Under the pieces are notes generated by a model. That model did no database searches. It was not told where the DNA came from and saw only the letters and a list, made by a program, of their open reading frames with translations. Positions 1-7,550 of a stretch of DNA of 11,315 nucleotides are shown here, piece after piece; position 1 is the stretch's first letter, and each line of letters begins with the position of its first letter. The translations under genes were made by a program, and so were the position numbers. Origin of the DNA: Bacillota bacterium (GTDB lineage: Bacteria; Bacillota; Desulfotomaculia; Desulfotomaculales; Desulfallaceae). Location of the stretch: the NCBI GenBank assembly GCA_009781965.1, contig WQUS01000223.1:1-11315 (forward strand), in the 5' to 3' direction.

Positions 1-450
1 CTTTGGCATCCCCTAGCTACGCTGGAAAGTATTCGAAAGGAAGCTGTCATGCTACGCCAGGCTGGTTTTTTCAATGCCAAAATCTGCTTATCGAAACTGA
101 TCCTGTTCCCGGGGTGCGCATTGCAAAAAGAAGCGGGAAACAAACATTTTTCCATGCCGCTGGAACACTATTATGAAGCAGTCGAAGCTGCCGTTGCGCC
201 GCTGTATGACGCTTGGCTGGCGGGCGCTCTGGATATTCCACTGCTGTATTGTTTGGCGCATCTTGAGCCGGGCAGCAATGCTTCAGCCAGGATCTTAAAA
301 ATTGAACAAGGATTGGAACGGATCAACGAACTTGCTTTTCAAGTACTGCTGGATCAGCAAAGCATTGCCGCCGCCGAAATTGAGCAAACAGCAGCCGCCG
401 TGAAGGAGCGATTCCATGAGATTAGCTGTGCCTTTGTCCGCTCCCGGTGA
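1..450 (+). CDS. Probable radical SAM protein, C-terminal fragment (5' end outside window)
   Basis: The frame is open from base 1 to the TGA at 448-450, giving 149 residues with no start seen; the ATG at 49 lies inside the frame and has no good ribosome binding site. The segment ESIRKEAVMLRQAG followed by SKLILFPGCALQKEAG (about residues 9-42) resembles the end of the radical SAM barrel in B12-associated and MiaB/Elp3-like enzymes, which often read as KLILFPGTPLYE. The rest is a helical tail (EHYYEAVEAAVAPLYDAW and onward). The CxxxCxxC cluster motif would lie upstream, so the assignment rests on the tail alone. The 3' end overlaps the next gene by 35 bp, which implies translational coupling and a shared role with the U32 pair. 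The substrate is unknown. It could instead be another barrel enzyme. Confidence 0.5.
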   Translation, partial: LWHPLATLESIRKEAVMLRQAGFFNAKICLSKLILFPGCALQKEAGNKHFSMPLEHYYEAVEAAVAPLYDAWLAGALDIPLLYCLAHLEPGSNASARILKIEQGLERINELAFQVLLDQQSIAAAEIEQTAAAVKERFHEISCAFVRSR

Positions 451-1324
451 AGGGCGGCTGCTTTTTGCAGCGGGAGCGGCGGAATTTTACTGCGGTTTGC
501 AGACAGATGAATGGCAGGCCGGTTTCGGGAACCATGACAGTATCTCCCGCCGTCAAGGCCGGGCAAACTTGTCCACTTATGACGAATTGCATAAACTGCT
601 TTTAGAAACTGCTTCCTTGGGCGCGCCGTTATTTCTTACCTTAAACGGCAGTTATACTCAAGAACAGTTGCCCCTGGTGCTGGAAACGGCGGAAATATAT
701 CAGGAAATGGGCGGCGCCGGGGTGATGATTACCGACATTGCCCTGCTTATTTTACTGCAAAAAAGGCATAGCAAACTAAAGCGGGCGTTATCCCTGCTGG
801 CGGCGGTAAGCAGCTGTTCCGCATTGGAGTTTTATCTGGATTTAGGAATAGAGCGGGTGGTATTCCCACGGTTTATGTCCCCGGCGCAAATGGGCTTAAT
901 AATGAAGCGCTATCCGCATATTGAAGCGGAGGCGATCGTTTGGCTGGATAAATGCCGGTTTATTGACGGCTATTGCCGTTTTTTGCATCCTGTTGGTTAC
1001 CGGGACTGCACCGGGCTAAAAAACGAACCGCCGCAAGGCTGTTTATATGTCTACGACACCCAATACGGACTGCCCGCTTGCTTTGAGTTGCTGGGGGAAC
1101 CGCCGCCTTTGCCGGCTTGCGCCGCCTGTCATCTGGAAGCGTTAGAGCAAGCCGGGGTAAAAATTTTCAAATTGGGTGGTCGAGGACGCGAGATGGAGAT
1201 ACGTTTATCCGGCGTCCGCTTTTTAACGGCGGCAAAGGGCAAAACCAACGGAACAGAAATCAGGGAGTTATACCGCCAATCATTTGGCGCTCCCTGTAAT
1301 GCTGAAATCTGTTATTACGGTTAG
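416..1324 (+). CDS. U32-family protein, UbiU-like, probable iron-sulfur protein
   Basis: This 302-residue protein starts at ATG 416, set by AAGGAG at 403-408 with 7-nt spacing. It has the U32 barrel layout: AAEFYCGLQ near 21-29, LFLTLNG at 72-78, a TDIALL strand near 106-111, IERVVFPR at 145-152, and a cysteine-rich end. C180 and C187 are separated by six residues, like the C-x6-C of UbiU as I remember it. C198, C209, C222, C235 and C238 follow, then VKIFKLGGRGRE at 248-259, matching the family's VKIEGR segment. UbiU/UbiV pairs bind 4Fe-4S clusters and hydroxylate ubiquinone precursors without oxygen; other U32 members modify tRNA, rRNA or act as proteases. The protein is short for peptidases but about right for UbiU. 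It is translationally coupled to the upstream gene and followed 12 bp later by a second U32-like gene. Membership is fairly secure; the reaction is inferred. Confidence 0.72.
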   Translation: MRLAVPLSAPGEGRLLFAAGAAEFYCGLQTDEWQAGFGNHDSISRRQGRANLSTYDELHKLLLETASLGAPLFLTLNGSYTQEQLPLVLETAEIYQEMGGAGVMITDIALLILLQKRHSKLKRALSLLAAVSSCSALEFYLDLGIERVVFPRFMSPAQMGLIMKRYPHIEAEAIVWLDKCRFIDGYCRFLHPVGYRDCTGLKNEPPQGCLYVYDTQYGLPACFELLGEPPPLPACAACHLEALEQAGVKIFKLGGRGREMEIRLSGVRFLTAAKGKTNGTEIRELYRQSFGAPCNAEICYYG

Positions 1325-1336
1325 AGGAGTTTTGGT

Positions 1337-2128
1337 ATGGAACGCTGTTGTTGGATAGAGCCGGGAGAGGAAGTACCTGTAAATAGGTTCGGCAAAAGGT
1401 GGGACAGAATATTTATGGGCAGCGAAGTTTGCGGTAATTTTCTGTCGTCCGGAGATTTTCTTAATGCCTTCAACGCCTACATTTGGGCGGGACATCAAGT
1501 GGGGATTATTGCTCCTTATCTGACTCCGAAACGGGAAATTAGCTTTATCACCTGGCTGGAAAATCTAAGCAACAGGACAGAAATTGTAGTGAATGATGTC
1601 GGGGCCTTTAGGCTGGTACAAAAAAGCAAGCATATCCCCATTCCGGGCCGTTTGTTAATGCGCCAAAATACCGACCCGGTGATCCCCTCGTTTTTTCAAA
1701 GTCAGCCTGACCGCGATGTTTATGACGGTGCTGATTATGTGCGTTTAAAGCATTCTAAGCCGTCCCAGGCGTTAACCGTTCATTTACAGAATTCGCCTGT
1801 GTTTTCACCGGAAGCTTCCGCTTTGTTTTTGGCAGACCGGGAGGAAATAACGGTGATGATGGATCAATTGCCTCAGGGATTGCCGGCGGAGATCCCTCGG
1901 CAATACCGGGTAATGTTAAACACGGATAATATTCTGGTTACCGTTTTGCCCTGCCGCTCTTGTGCTGATTGTCCGCAAGAGGAAATGCTATTGGGGCGGG
2001 TGCGGACAAATATACCGATCTACCGCAAGAGAAACGCCTGCTATTATAAATTAGCAGATGTGTTAAAGGGAAACGATAACCTGATCATTCCTCCGTATGT
2101 AGTGCGGCAGATTGGGCCTTTGCAATGA
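1337..2128 (+). CDS. U32-family protein, UbiV-like partner
   Basis: This 263-residue protein starts at ATG 1337 behind AGGAG at 1325-1329. The N-terminal part reads IFMGSEVCGNFLSSGDF (about 25-41), then an AGHQVGIIAP strand and EIVVNDVGA at 82-90. This resembles the UbiV start, where a conserved cysteine follows an IYLGE-type strand. Here that cysteine is C32. A second group, C206-x2-C209-x2-C212 plus C235, lies near the end, so C32 and the C-terminal group could together hold a 4Fe-4S cluster. UbiV places its ligands similarly: one early and three late. The protein is somewhat shorter than UbiV (about 290 residues). Placement directly after the UbiU-like gene, with a 12-bp gap, suggests a heterodimer. 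The surrounding genes do not include a ubiquinone pathway, so its substrate is probably different. Confidence 0.65.
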   Translation: MERCCWIEPGEEVPVNRFGKRWDRIFMGSEVCGNFLSSGDFLNAFNAYIWAGHQVGIIAPYLTPKREISFITWLENLSNRTEIVVNDVGAFRLVQKSKHIPIPGRLLMRQNTDPVIPSFFQSQPDRDVYDGADYVRLKHSKPSQALTVHLQNSPVFSPEASALFLADREEITVMMDQLPQGLPAEIPRQYRVMLNTDNILVTVLPCRSCADCPQEEMLLGRVRTNIPIYRKRNACYYKLADVLKGNDNLIIPPYVVRQIGPLQ

Positions 2129-2165
2129 CGGTTTGTTTTTAACGATCTCAATAAGGAGCGAAAAT

Positions 2166-2519
2166 ATGGCCGCAGCGTTGGTGGCAAATAATATTGGCGT
2201 TGCCGGTCCTGTTTTACAGGACGGTTTAATAATCAGACCGCAGTTCACCGTTGATTTGGCGACAATGTCAATTTACTCATCAGGAGCGGATGTGTTCTAT
2301 CAGGGGACCAAAGTGTTCTCGGTCAATGAAACAGGCCGGCAGCTGTTAAGTTTGGCTGACGGAACATTAAGCATTGCCGAAATGGTCCGGGAACTTCATC
2401 TGGAAGAAAATGACTCGGAAGCGGCCATGTTCTTTGTGACCCTGGGTCAGTCCGGTTTCTTAAAAAACAGGATCGAAATAGAAATTTATGCAACCAAAGA
2501 TTTTAAGGAAGGTCTATGA
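2166..2519 (+). CDS. PqqD-like protein (RiPP recognition element fold)
   Basis: The start is placed at ATG 2166 because AAGGAG (2153-2158) sits 7 nt before it; the frame extends up to an ATG at 2112 inside the previous gene, but that has no such site. The 117-residue product has the PqqD pattern: beta strands in the first half (FTVDLATMSIYSS, DVFYQGTKVFSVN), then NETGRQLLSLADGTLSIAEM at about 54-73, a helix MVRELHLEEND, and LGQSGFLKN at 93-101. PqqD-like domains bind leader peptides and present them to radical SAM or other modifying enzymes; some family members serve other purposes. Its place after the U32 pair and the probable radical SAM gene suggests it delivers a peptide or a carrier substrate. 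No pqqA/B/C/E genes are seen, so PQQ synthesis itself is unlikely. Confidence 0.7.
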   Translation: MAAALVANNIGVAGPVLQDGLIIRPQFTVDLATMSIYSSGADVFYQGTKVFSVNETGRQLLSLADGTLSIAEMVRELHLEENDSEAAMFFVTLGQSGFLKNRIEIEIYATKDFKEGL

Positions 2520-2584
2520 AAGCAGATCGTTTTTTGCGGTCATGGTATAATTTGCATAAATGCGTCAAGCTCCGGAGGCTGTGA
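2516..2584 (+). CDS. Possible 22-residue peptide, coupled to the PqqD-like gene
   Basis: The ATG at 2516 overlaps the preceding stop as ATGA, behind AAGGAAGG at 2505-2512. The frame ends at TGA 2582-2584 and encodes MKADRFLRSWYNLHKCVKLR plus two residues (RL). It is basic and contains one Cys, one His, one Trp and one Tyr. Position and coupling fit a short precursor or leader peptide, but a frame this short can occur by chance, and the extended -10 promoter of the next gene lies inside it. It is listed as a possibility only. Confidence 0.2.
   Translation: MKADRFLRSWYNLHKCVKLRRL
2543..2551 (+). promoter_or_regulatory. Extended -10 promoter for the LuxR-type regulator gene
   Basis: TGG at 2543-2545 followed directly by a perfect TATAAT at 2546-2551 makes an extended -10 element, 36 bp before the regulator's start codon. 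No good -35 hexamer lies 17 bp upstream, which is common for extended -10 promoters. It would allow the regulator to be transcribed apart from the U32 operon. Confidence 0.5.
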
Positions 2585-2587
2585 TGA

Positions 2588-5146
2588 ATGAGTAAAACAA
2601 CGAACCGTTTAAGCCCTCCGGCGTTTCCTGATTCGGTGGTGGAACGGCCGGAGGTAAACAGGGCGATCGACGATGCGATGAAAAAGAACGTTGTATTTAT
2701 GCACGCGCCCGCGGGATTCGGGAAGACCATTGCCATGAGCATGTGGCTGTCGGCAAGGAAGTTGCCCGCCGCCTGGATTCCCTTGACCGTCTATGACGAC
2801 GAGTCCGCTGTTTTTTACCGTTACCTCCTGATTGCCTTGGCCGGGTTTGACAGCGGCGCGGCTGAAGCCGCCAAAGCGGCCCTCGACAACCCCCAATTTT
2901 CCGCCGCGCCCTTTGAGTATTTCTTCCGGGCCCTTTCGTCCCTTTCCGGCGAAAACAGCGGCGGAATCATTGTCATGGATGATTTCCACCTGATCCAAAA
3001 CCCCGCCATATTAGAAACCCTGCCTTTGGCGGTCAGAAAACTGTCGCAGGACTATAAGCTGGTCCTGCTCAGCCGGCTGAACCCGCCCGAGTCTTTTGCC
3101 GATCTGGTGCTGAAAGACCAGATTGGCGGGCTCAGCGAAAACATCTTACGGTTTACCGAAAAACAGATCGTGAAACTTTATAAAAAATTTGGTATTGCTC
3201 TGAGCCGGAATGAAGCGGCCGAGATTGAGGCAAAAACCGCCGGCTGGGCGTTGGGTCTGGGCGCTGAACTACTCTCCGTAAAAGTCGGCGGAACCGAAAG
3301 CTTTTTCAGTCATGCCGCGGGAGAAAAGTATATCAACGGCTATTTAAGAAGAGAGGTTTGGGACAAATGGGACGCCGGCACGCAGGAGTTTTTGCTGCGG
3401 ACCTCCATCTTGGAAGATTTAACACCCGCACTATGCGACCGGTTATGCAACTGTGACAGTGAAAATCTTCTGAGCCGATTGATGCGGGACAGCGGTTTGA
3501 CTGTCCGGATGCCCGACGGTTCTTTCCGCTACCACCACATTTTGCGTGACTTCCTGCGGCAGATGGTTCAGGAACAGGCACTCGACCTGTCCGGCTGCTA
3601 CATTGCGTCGGCGGACTATATGCTTGCGATAGGCAAGTTTCATGCGGCCTTGGATTATTATATGAAAAGCGAGGATAACGACGCTATTATCCGTTTCTTA
3701 ACGCTAATTGTGGATTATGGGGCAACTGCGGGTGGCGTCGAGGAATATATTAATTCCATAACAAATTCCCTAATCAATAAGCTGCCGGCCGAAATCCTTG
3801 AGAATAGCCCTCAGGTGTTGGCGCCGTACGCTTGGGCCAGTTTGATGAACGGCAACATCGAACGCTTCCAATATTGGCTGGCCAAACTGCTGGCATATTT
3901 TGATGATGATAAGAAAGGCATTGACCCTAAGATTCTGGCAGCGATCATGCTTTTACAATTTCCCAACCCGTTCATCAGCCTCCGCGGTATTCTGGAATAT
4001 GCTTCCGTTAAGCTGGATCCGGCGATTTATGAAAATCTCCCTTCGCCGAGCATCACCTATAACTTTCCTTTTTTTCACCGGGGGCACCGGGACTACTCCG
4101 ACTTTACGGACGAATGGGAAGAGCTCGTGCCTAAGTATATAACCGCGTTCAAAGGGATGACGAATGGCGCCATAGCCCTTAATATGGACGGGGTGGTGAG
4201 CGGTCTGTTCTATGAACAGAACAAGCTGCCCCAGGCAAAGGAGAAGGCTATTGAGCTGTTAAACCGGCTGGACGAAAGCTCGCACCCGGAGCTTTGGTTT
4301 GCCGCGCAGATGCACCTTGCGGCCGTCGCCTTTGCGGAAGCTGACGAAGAAAGCGCATGGAGCATCGTGGATGAGGCGCGGTCCCTTATCGAGTGCAGAG
4401 GCTTATATCTCCTGAAAAACTTCAACGCCTTGATCACCAAATACCGGCTTTGTAAAGGTGACTGTGACGCTGCCAGGGAATGGCTTTCCCGTTACGCGGC
4501 AGGCGAAAGCGGCCAGGTGAAATTCTATCAGCTTTATCAGATACTTGCCACCATCCGCGCCAGAATCGCCCTTGGTCAGTTTACCGCCGCCTTAGTCCTG
4601 CTGGCGAAGCTTGAAAAACTGGTCACCGACTACCGCAGGCCCCTTGACCGGATGGAAATACACATTCTCCGGGCGCTTGTTTTCTGGCATGATCACCATC
4701 GGGAGGACGCTGTCGCAAGTATGGAAAAGGCGGTGTTTTTGGCTCAGCCTTACGGTTTCACAAGGATATTCGCCGACGAGGGCGCGGCTGTGCTTCCCAT
4801 ACTGCAAAAGCTGTCCAACCGCTTGTCGCGCAAACAGGAACAGTCGGATACTTCGGTCTTTGTGCGTACTATTCTGCTGGCGGCAAATGAAAGCGCCAAA
4901 ACATATCCGGGGCTTACCGGCGGACTTGCCGACAGGCCCGGTGGAAAACCGGTCAGGCTGTCCAAGCAGCAGATGCGCATGTTGCTGTTTCTGGCTGCCG
5001 GAAAAAACAACCGCCAGATTAGCGAGGAAACCGGATTGAATCTGAACACGGTCAAAGCGCATTTATTTAAACTGTATGAAAAACTTGAGGTCAACAGCGC
5101 GACTGAAGCGGTGCTTAAATCATATCGGCTGGGTATTCTGGAATAG
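2588..5146 (+). CDS. MalT-type (LAL) LuxR-family ATP-dependent transcriptional regulator
   Basis: This 852-residue protein starts at ATG 2588, with GGAGG at 2574-2578. An STAND NTPase comes first: Walker A APAGFGKT at 40-47 and Walker B IIVMDDFH at 127-134. It continues as an NB-ARC-like region with LVLLSRLNPP (about 158-167), a winged-helix-like part, and a long helical repeat (TPR-like) region from about 340 to 750 that usually senses a ligand or partner. The C-terminus (about 791-852) is a GerE/LuxR helix-turn-helix: LSKQQMRMLLFLAAG, then NRQISEETGLNLNTVKAHLF. Length and order match MalT-like proteins, which oligomerise on binding ATP and an inducer, then activate transcription. The inducer and targets cannot be read from sequence. 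It lies between the U32 operon and rubrerythrin, so either could be a target; that is inference. Confidence 0.9.
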   Translation: MSKTTNRLSPPAFPDSVVERPEVNRAIDDAMKKNVVFMHAPAGFGKTIAMSMWLSARKLPAAWIPLTVYDDESAVFYRYLLIALAGFDSGAAEAAKAALDNPQFSAAPFEYFFRALSSLSGENSGGIIVMDDFHLIQNPAILETLPLAVRKLSQDYKLVLLSRLNPPESFADLVLKDQIGGLSENILRFTEKQIVKLYKKFGIALSRNEAAEIEAKTAGWALGLGAELLSVKVGGTESFFSHAAGEKYINGYLRREVWDKWDAGTQEFLLRTSILEDLTPALCDRLCNCDSENLLSRLMRDSGLTVRMPDGSFRYHHILRDFLRQMVQEQALDLSGCYIASADYMLAIGKFHAALDYYMKSEDNDAIIRFLTLIVDYGATAGGVEEYINSITNSLINKLPAEILENSPQVLAPYAWASLMNGNIERFQYWLAKLLAYFDDDKKGIDPKILAAIMLLQFPNPFISLRGILEYASVKLDPAIYENLPSPSITYNFPFFHRGHRDYSDFTDEWEELVPKYITAFKGMTNGAIALNMDGVVSGLFYEQNKLPQAKEKAIELLNRLDESSHPELWFAAQMHLAAVAFAEADEESAWSIVDEARSLIECRGLYLLKNFNALITKYRLCKGDCDAAREWLSRYAAGESGQVKFYQLYQILATIRARIALGQFTAALVLLAKLEKLVTDYRRPLDRMEIHILRALVFWHDHHREDAVASMEKAVFLAQPYGFTRIFADEGAAVLPILQKLSNRLSRKQEQSDTSVFVRTILLAANESAKTYPGLTGGLADRPGGKPVRLSKQQMRMLLFLAAGKNNRQISEETGLNLNTVKAHLFKLYEKLEVNSATEAVLKSYRLGILE

Positions 5147-5246
5147 GTTTTTATTTAGGAGCTGCCGCATTTGCCGAACCGGTTTCCGGTCGGACTGCGA
5201 ACAGTAACCAAAAAGATAAATAAAAGCGCCGTTCAGAACCTCAAAA

Positions 5247-5275
5247 TTGACATTTGGTTAAAATTGTCGTATAAC
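5247..5275 (+). promoter_or_regulatory. Sigma-A type promoter of the rubrerythrin gene
   Basis: A perfect TTGACA at 5247-5252 and TATAAC at 5270-5275 are separated by exactly 17 bp, 58 bp before the rubrerythrin start. The heptamer AAAATTG occurs twice at a 17-bp offset (5243-5249 and 5260-5266), and TTGACA faces TTGTCG inside the spacer, which could mark a binding site. I do not see a clear PerR box. Confidence 0.75.
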
Positions 5276-5333
5276 TTTACTAATAACCGGTATCAATAAT
5301 TTAATTTACCATCTAAGAAAAGGAGAGATTCCC

Positions 5334-5876
5334 ATGGCGAATTTGAAAGGCAGCAAGACTGAGAAAAACCTGCTGGAGGCGTTTTCCGGCGAGAGCCAAG
5401 CCCGGAATAAGTATACATACTTTGCCTCCAAAGCAAAAAATGAGGGCTATGAGCAAATTGCCGGCATTTTCGAGGAGACAGCCGGCAACGAAAAAGAACA
5501 CGCGAAAATATGGTTCAAACTGTTAAATGGCGGCGATGTTCCTTCGACGCTCGACAACCTGAAAGAGGCTGCCGGCGGCGAACACTATGAGTGGACTGAG
5601 ATGTACAAACGCATGGCCGACGAAGCGCGGGAGGAAGGTTTCAAAGATATCGCCTATTTGTTTGACTCGGTGGCTAAAATCGAGAAAGCCCATGAAGAGC
5701 GCTATCTGAAACTGCTGCAAAACGTCGAGTCAGGCGCCGTCTTTGCCAAGCAGGAAAAGACCGTTTGGATTTGCCGTAACTGCGGCCATATTGTGGACAA
5801 TGACAAAGCGCCGCTAAAATGCCCTGTGTGCGACCATCCGCAAGCCTACTTTGAATTACGGGTGATCAACTACTAA
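5334..5876 (+). CDS. rbr: Rubrerythrin
   Basis: This 180-residue protein starts at ATG 5334 behind AAAGGAGAG. It is a cytoplasmic peroxide reductase that protects anaerobes by reducing hydrogen peroxide with electrons from rubredoxin or NADH-linked donors. The N-terminal four-helix diiron domain keeps all ligands: E20, E53-x2-H56, E86-x2-E89 and E117-x2-H120. The C-terminal rubredoxin-like domain has C147-x2-C150 and C163-x2-C166, the iron site. The length is usual for the family (about 180-195). It stands alone between its own promoter (5247-5275) and a terminator (5909-5941), so it is probably transcribed as a single gene. The regulator gene ending 187 bp upstream might control it, but no direct sign is visible. 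Confidence 0.97.
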   Translation: MANLKGSKTEKNLLEAFSGESQARNKYTYFASKAKNEGYEQIAGIFEETAGNEKEHAKIWFKLLNGGDVPSTLDNLKEAAGGEHYEWTEMYKRMADEAREEGFKDIAYLFDSVAKIEKAHEERYLKLLQNVESGAVFAKQEKTVWICRNCGHIVDNDKAPLKCPVCDHPQAYFELRVINY

Positions 5877-5908
5877 GATATTAAGCTGAAGACCGGTCAA
5901 CTACTGCC

Positions 5909-5950
5909 AAGCGCGCTTTAGGGATCTGCATGAGCGCGCTTTCCTTGTTG
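5909..5950 (+). terminator. Probable rho-independent terminator after rubrerythrin
   Basis: A 9-bp perfect stem pairs AAGCGCGCT (5909-5917) with AGCGCGCTT (5933-5941) around a 15-nt loop. A T-rich stretch with a run of six T follows (to about 5960). It begins 33 bp after the rubrerythrin stop. Confidence 0.7.
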
Positions 5951-6035
5951 GTTTTTTGTTTGTTGCTTCCCGGTTTCTTCCGGGCGGCGGGAAAGTTCCT
6001 CTTTTCAACGGCGGAGCATCTTCCCGCTTGTTTTT

Positions 6036-6057
6036 TGCGCGGCAGGTGCGCGGCAGG
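6036..6057 (+). repeat. Two tandem copies of an 11-bp unit
   Basis: TGCGCGGCAGG occurs twice in direct succession (6036-6046, 6047-6057), ending 3 bp before the ribosome binding site of the metallophosphatase gene. It looks like a simple slippage duplication. No function is evident. Confidence 0.9.
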
Positions 6058-6074
6058 ATAAAGGAGATGGTTTT

Positions 6075-7475
6075 ATGCCGGGTAAGCTTTTGAAAGGTGA
6101 GCGAAAGAAACCGTTCCTGCTCAGGAAGATCCGGTTGCTGACCTTGACGTTAGTGATGGCCTTCGGGATGTTGACGCTGCTGGGCCTGGCCTCCTGCGCC
6201 GCCAAGCCGGTCAGCGCTCCGTCAGCTATGCCCGCGGACTTAGTGGTGAATGTGGGCGCGAACACGGCGCAGATGAACTTCAATTGGTATTCGGACGCCG
6301 CCGATACCGCCAATGGCGCTCCGGCGGTGACAGTCAAGGGCTTGGGTACTTTCAAAGGCGCCCGGGGCGCGGCGGCCGGCGGCAAGAACTGGAACAAAGT
6401 CACTGTGACCGATTTAGCCCCCGGCGCTACTTACAATTTCCAAGTTTCCGGCAACGGAACAAATTACAGCCAAACTGAGCGCTTTACCGCTACCGGCGGC
6501 GGCGACTTCACCTTTGCGGCGGTAGGCGACCCGCAGCTGGGCGCTTCCGGTTCTCTGGACAATGATATTGCTGGCTGGACTGCCACAGTCAAAGAAATTA
6601 TGGACCAAGGGGCGAGCTTTATTGCCGGCACGGGGGATCAGATCAATGACTCCTCCCAGGGCGCCAACAGCGTTACCAGGAAGGAGAACCAATACGCCGG
6701 TCTTTTTGCCGGTCTGAACCGGAGCGGGAAGCATATGGCTTTTGCTCCGGCGATGGGCAACCACGAAGGGGGCGGCTCCGGTCCCGCCGGACCAGGGCGG
6801 GAACTCTACGGCTGGCATTACAATGTACCAAACGATGCCGGCCAGCCGGTAAACGGTTTTCAGCTTAACGATTACTATTACCGGCAGAACAATGTGCTGT
6901 TTGTGGTGCTGGACACCGCCCCCAACCTGGCTGACGCCGCCGGCGCGAAGCCTTACATCGCCGCTTTTGACAGGGAGCTGGCGGCGGCTGCTAAGGATTG
7001 CGCGGGGCAATTCAATTGGCTGGTTGTCCAGACGCACAAGAGCCGGATGAGCAACGCGAACCACTGGAACGCTAAAGACATCAACGCTTACTCGCTGGGC
7101 GGCTTTGAAGATCTGATGACCAAGTATCAGGTGGATTTGGTTTTGACCGGCCACGACCACAGTTACGTCCGTACCTACCCGCTGAAGAGTAGCGGAGGTC
7201 CGTTGGTAAACAATGGCGTGACCATTGATTGGCAGAACAAAGGCGATGAGTTGGTCAACCCCAATGGCACGGTGTACATGGTTCTGGACTCTGCCAGCGG
7301 CAGTAAGTTCTATGCGCCGCGGCACACTCCGAAGTTCACTTCTAAAGTGGAATACCAGAGCAATATACCGGAATACACGATTATTAAGGTCACTGCCGCT
7401 AAGCTGTCCATTACGACCTATGAAACTGGCAGTGGCAAAACCGTCGATCATTTTTCCATTGCCAAGGGCCTGTAA
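6075..7475 (+). CDS. Secreted metallophosphatase lipoprotein, purple acid phosphatase-like
   Basis: This 466-residue protein starts at ATG 6075 after AAGGAG at 6061-6066. A basic N-terminus, a hydrophobic stretch and the lipobox LASC with C41 mark a lipoprotein exported to the membrane surface. Residues about 54-138 form a beta-rich, fibronectin-like domain (VTVTDLAPGATYNFQVSGNG), as in the N-terminal domain of purple acid phosphatases. The calcineurin-like domain follows with all metal motifs: GDPQ (D152), GTGDQ (D188), GNHE (N229, H230), VVQTH (H321) and TGHDHSYVR (H360, H362). The tyrosine of the classical purple acid motif GDxxY is missing (GDQIN), so the metal pair may not give the purple Fe(III) colour; a general phosphomonoesterase or phosphodiesterase is as likely. 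It probably releases phosphate outside the cytoplasm. It stands alone between a terminator and a large hairpin. Confidence 0.88.
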   Translation: MPGKLLKGERKKPFLLRKIRLLTLTLVMAFGMLTLLGLASCAAKPVSAPSAMPADLVVNVGANTAQMNFNWYSDAADTANGAPAVTVKGLGTFKGARGAAAGGKNWNKVTVTDLAPGATYNFQVSGNGTNYSQTERFTATGGGDFTFAAVGDPQLGASGSLDNDIAGWTATVKEIMDQGASFIAGTGDQINDSSQGANSVTRKENQYAGLFAGLNRSGKHMAFAPAMGNHEGGGSGPAGPGRELYGWHYNVPNDAGQPVNGFQLNDYYYRQNNVLFVVLDTAPNLADAAGAKPYIAAFDRELAAAAKDCAGQFNWLVVQTHKSRMSNANHWNAKDINAYSLGGFEDLMTKYQVDLVLTGHDHSYVRTYPLKSSGGPLVNNGVTIDWQNKGDELVNPNGTVYMVLDSASGSKFYAPRHTPKFTSKVEYQSNIPEYTIIKVTAAKLSITTYETGSGKTVDHFSIAKGL

Positions 7476-7550
7476 CCGGTAGGCCAGGTCAGGTTCTGGC
7501 GCTGCGGCCAGTTCAGTGTTTGTTGAAACTCAAATTCACTTAAAACAGAG

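Noticed and set aside
2166..2519. pqqD of a pyrroloquinoline quinone operon
   Set aside because: No pqqA, B, C or E is visible and the partners are U32 proteins; the PqqD fold is shared by many peptide-binding proteins.
5178..5190. Small hairpin ACCGG-TTT-CCGGT after the regulator gene
   Set aside because: The stem is only 5 bp and no T run follows, so it is too weak to call a terminator.
6414..7451. A 345-residue open frame on the - strand across the metallophosphatase gene
   Set aside because: It is antisense to a gene with clear catalytic motifs, matches no family I recognise, and arises from the GC-rich codon pattern.
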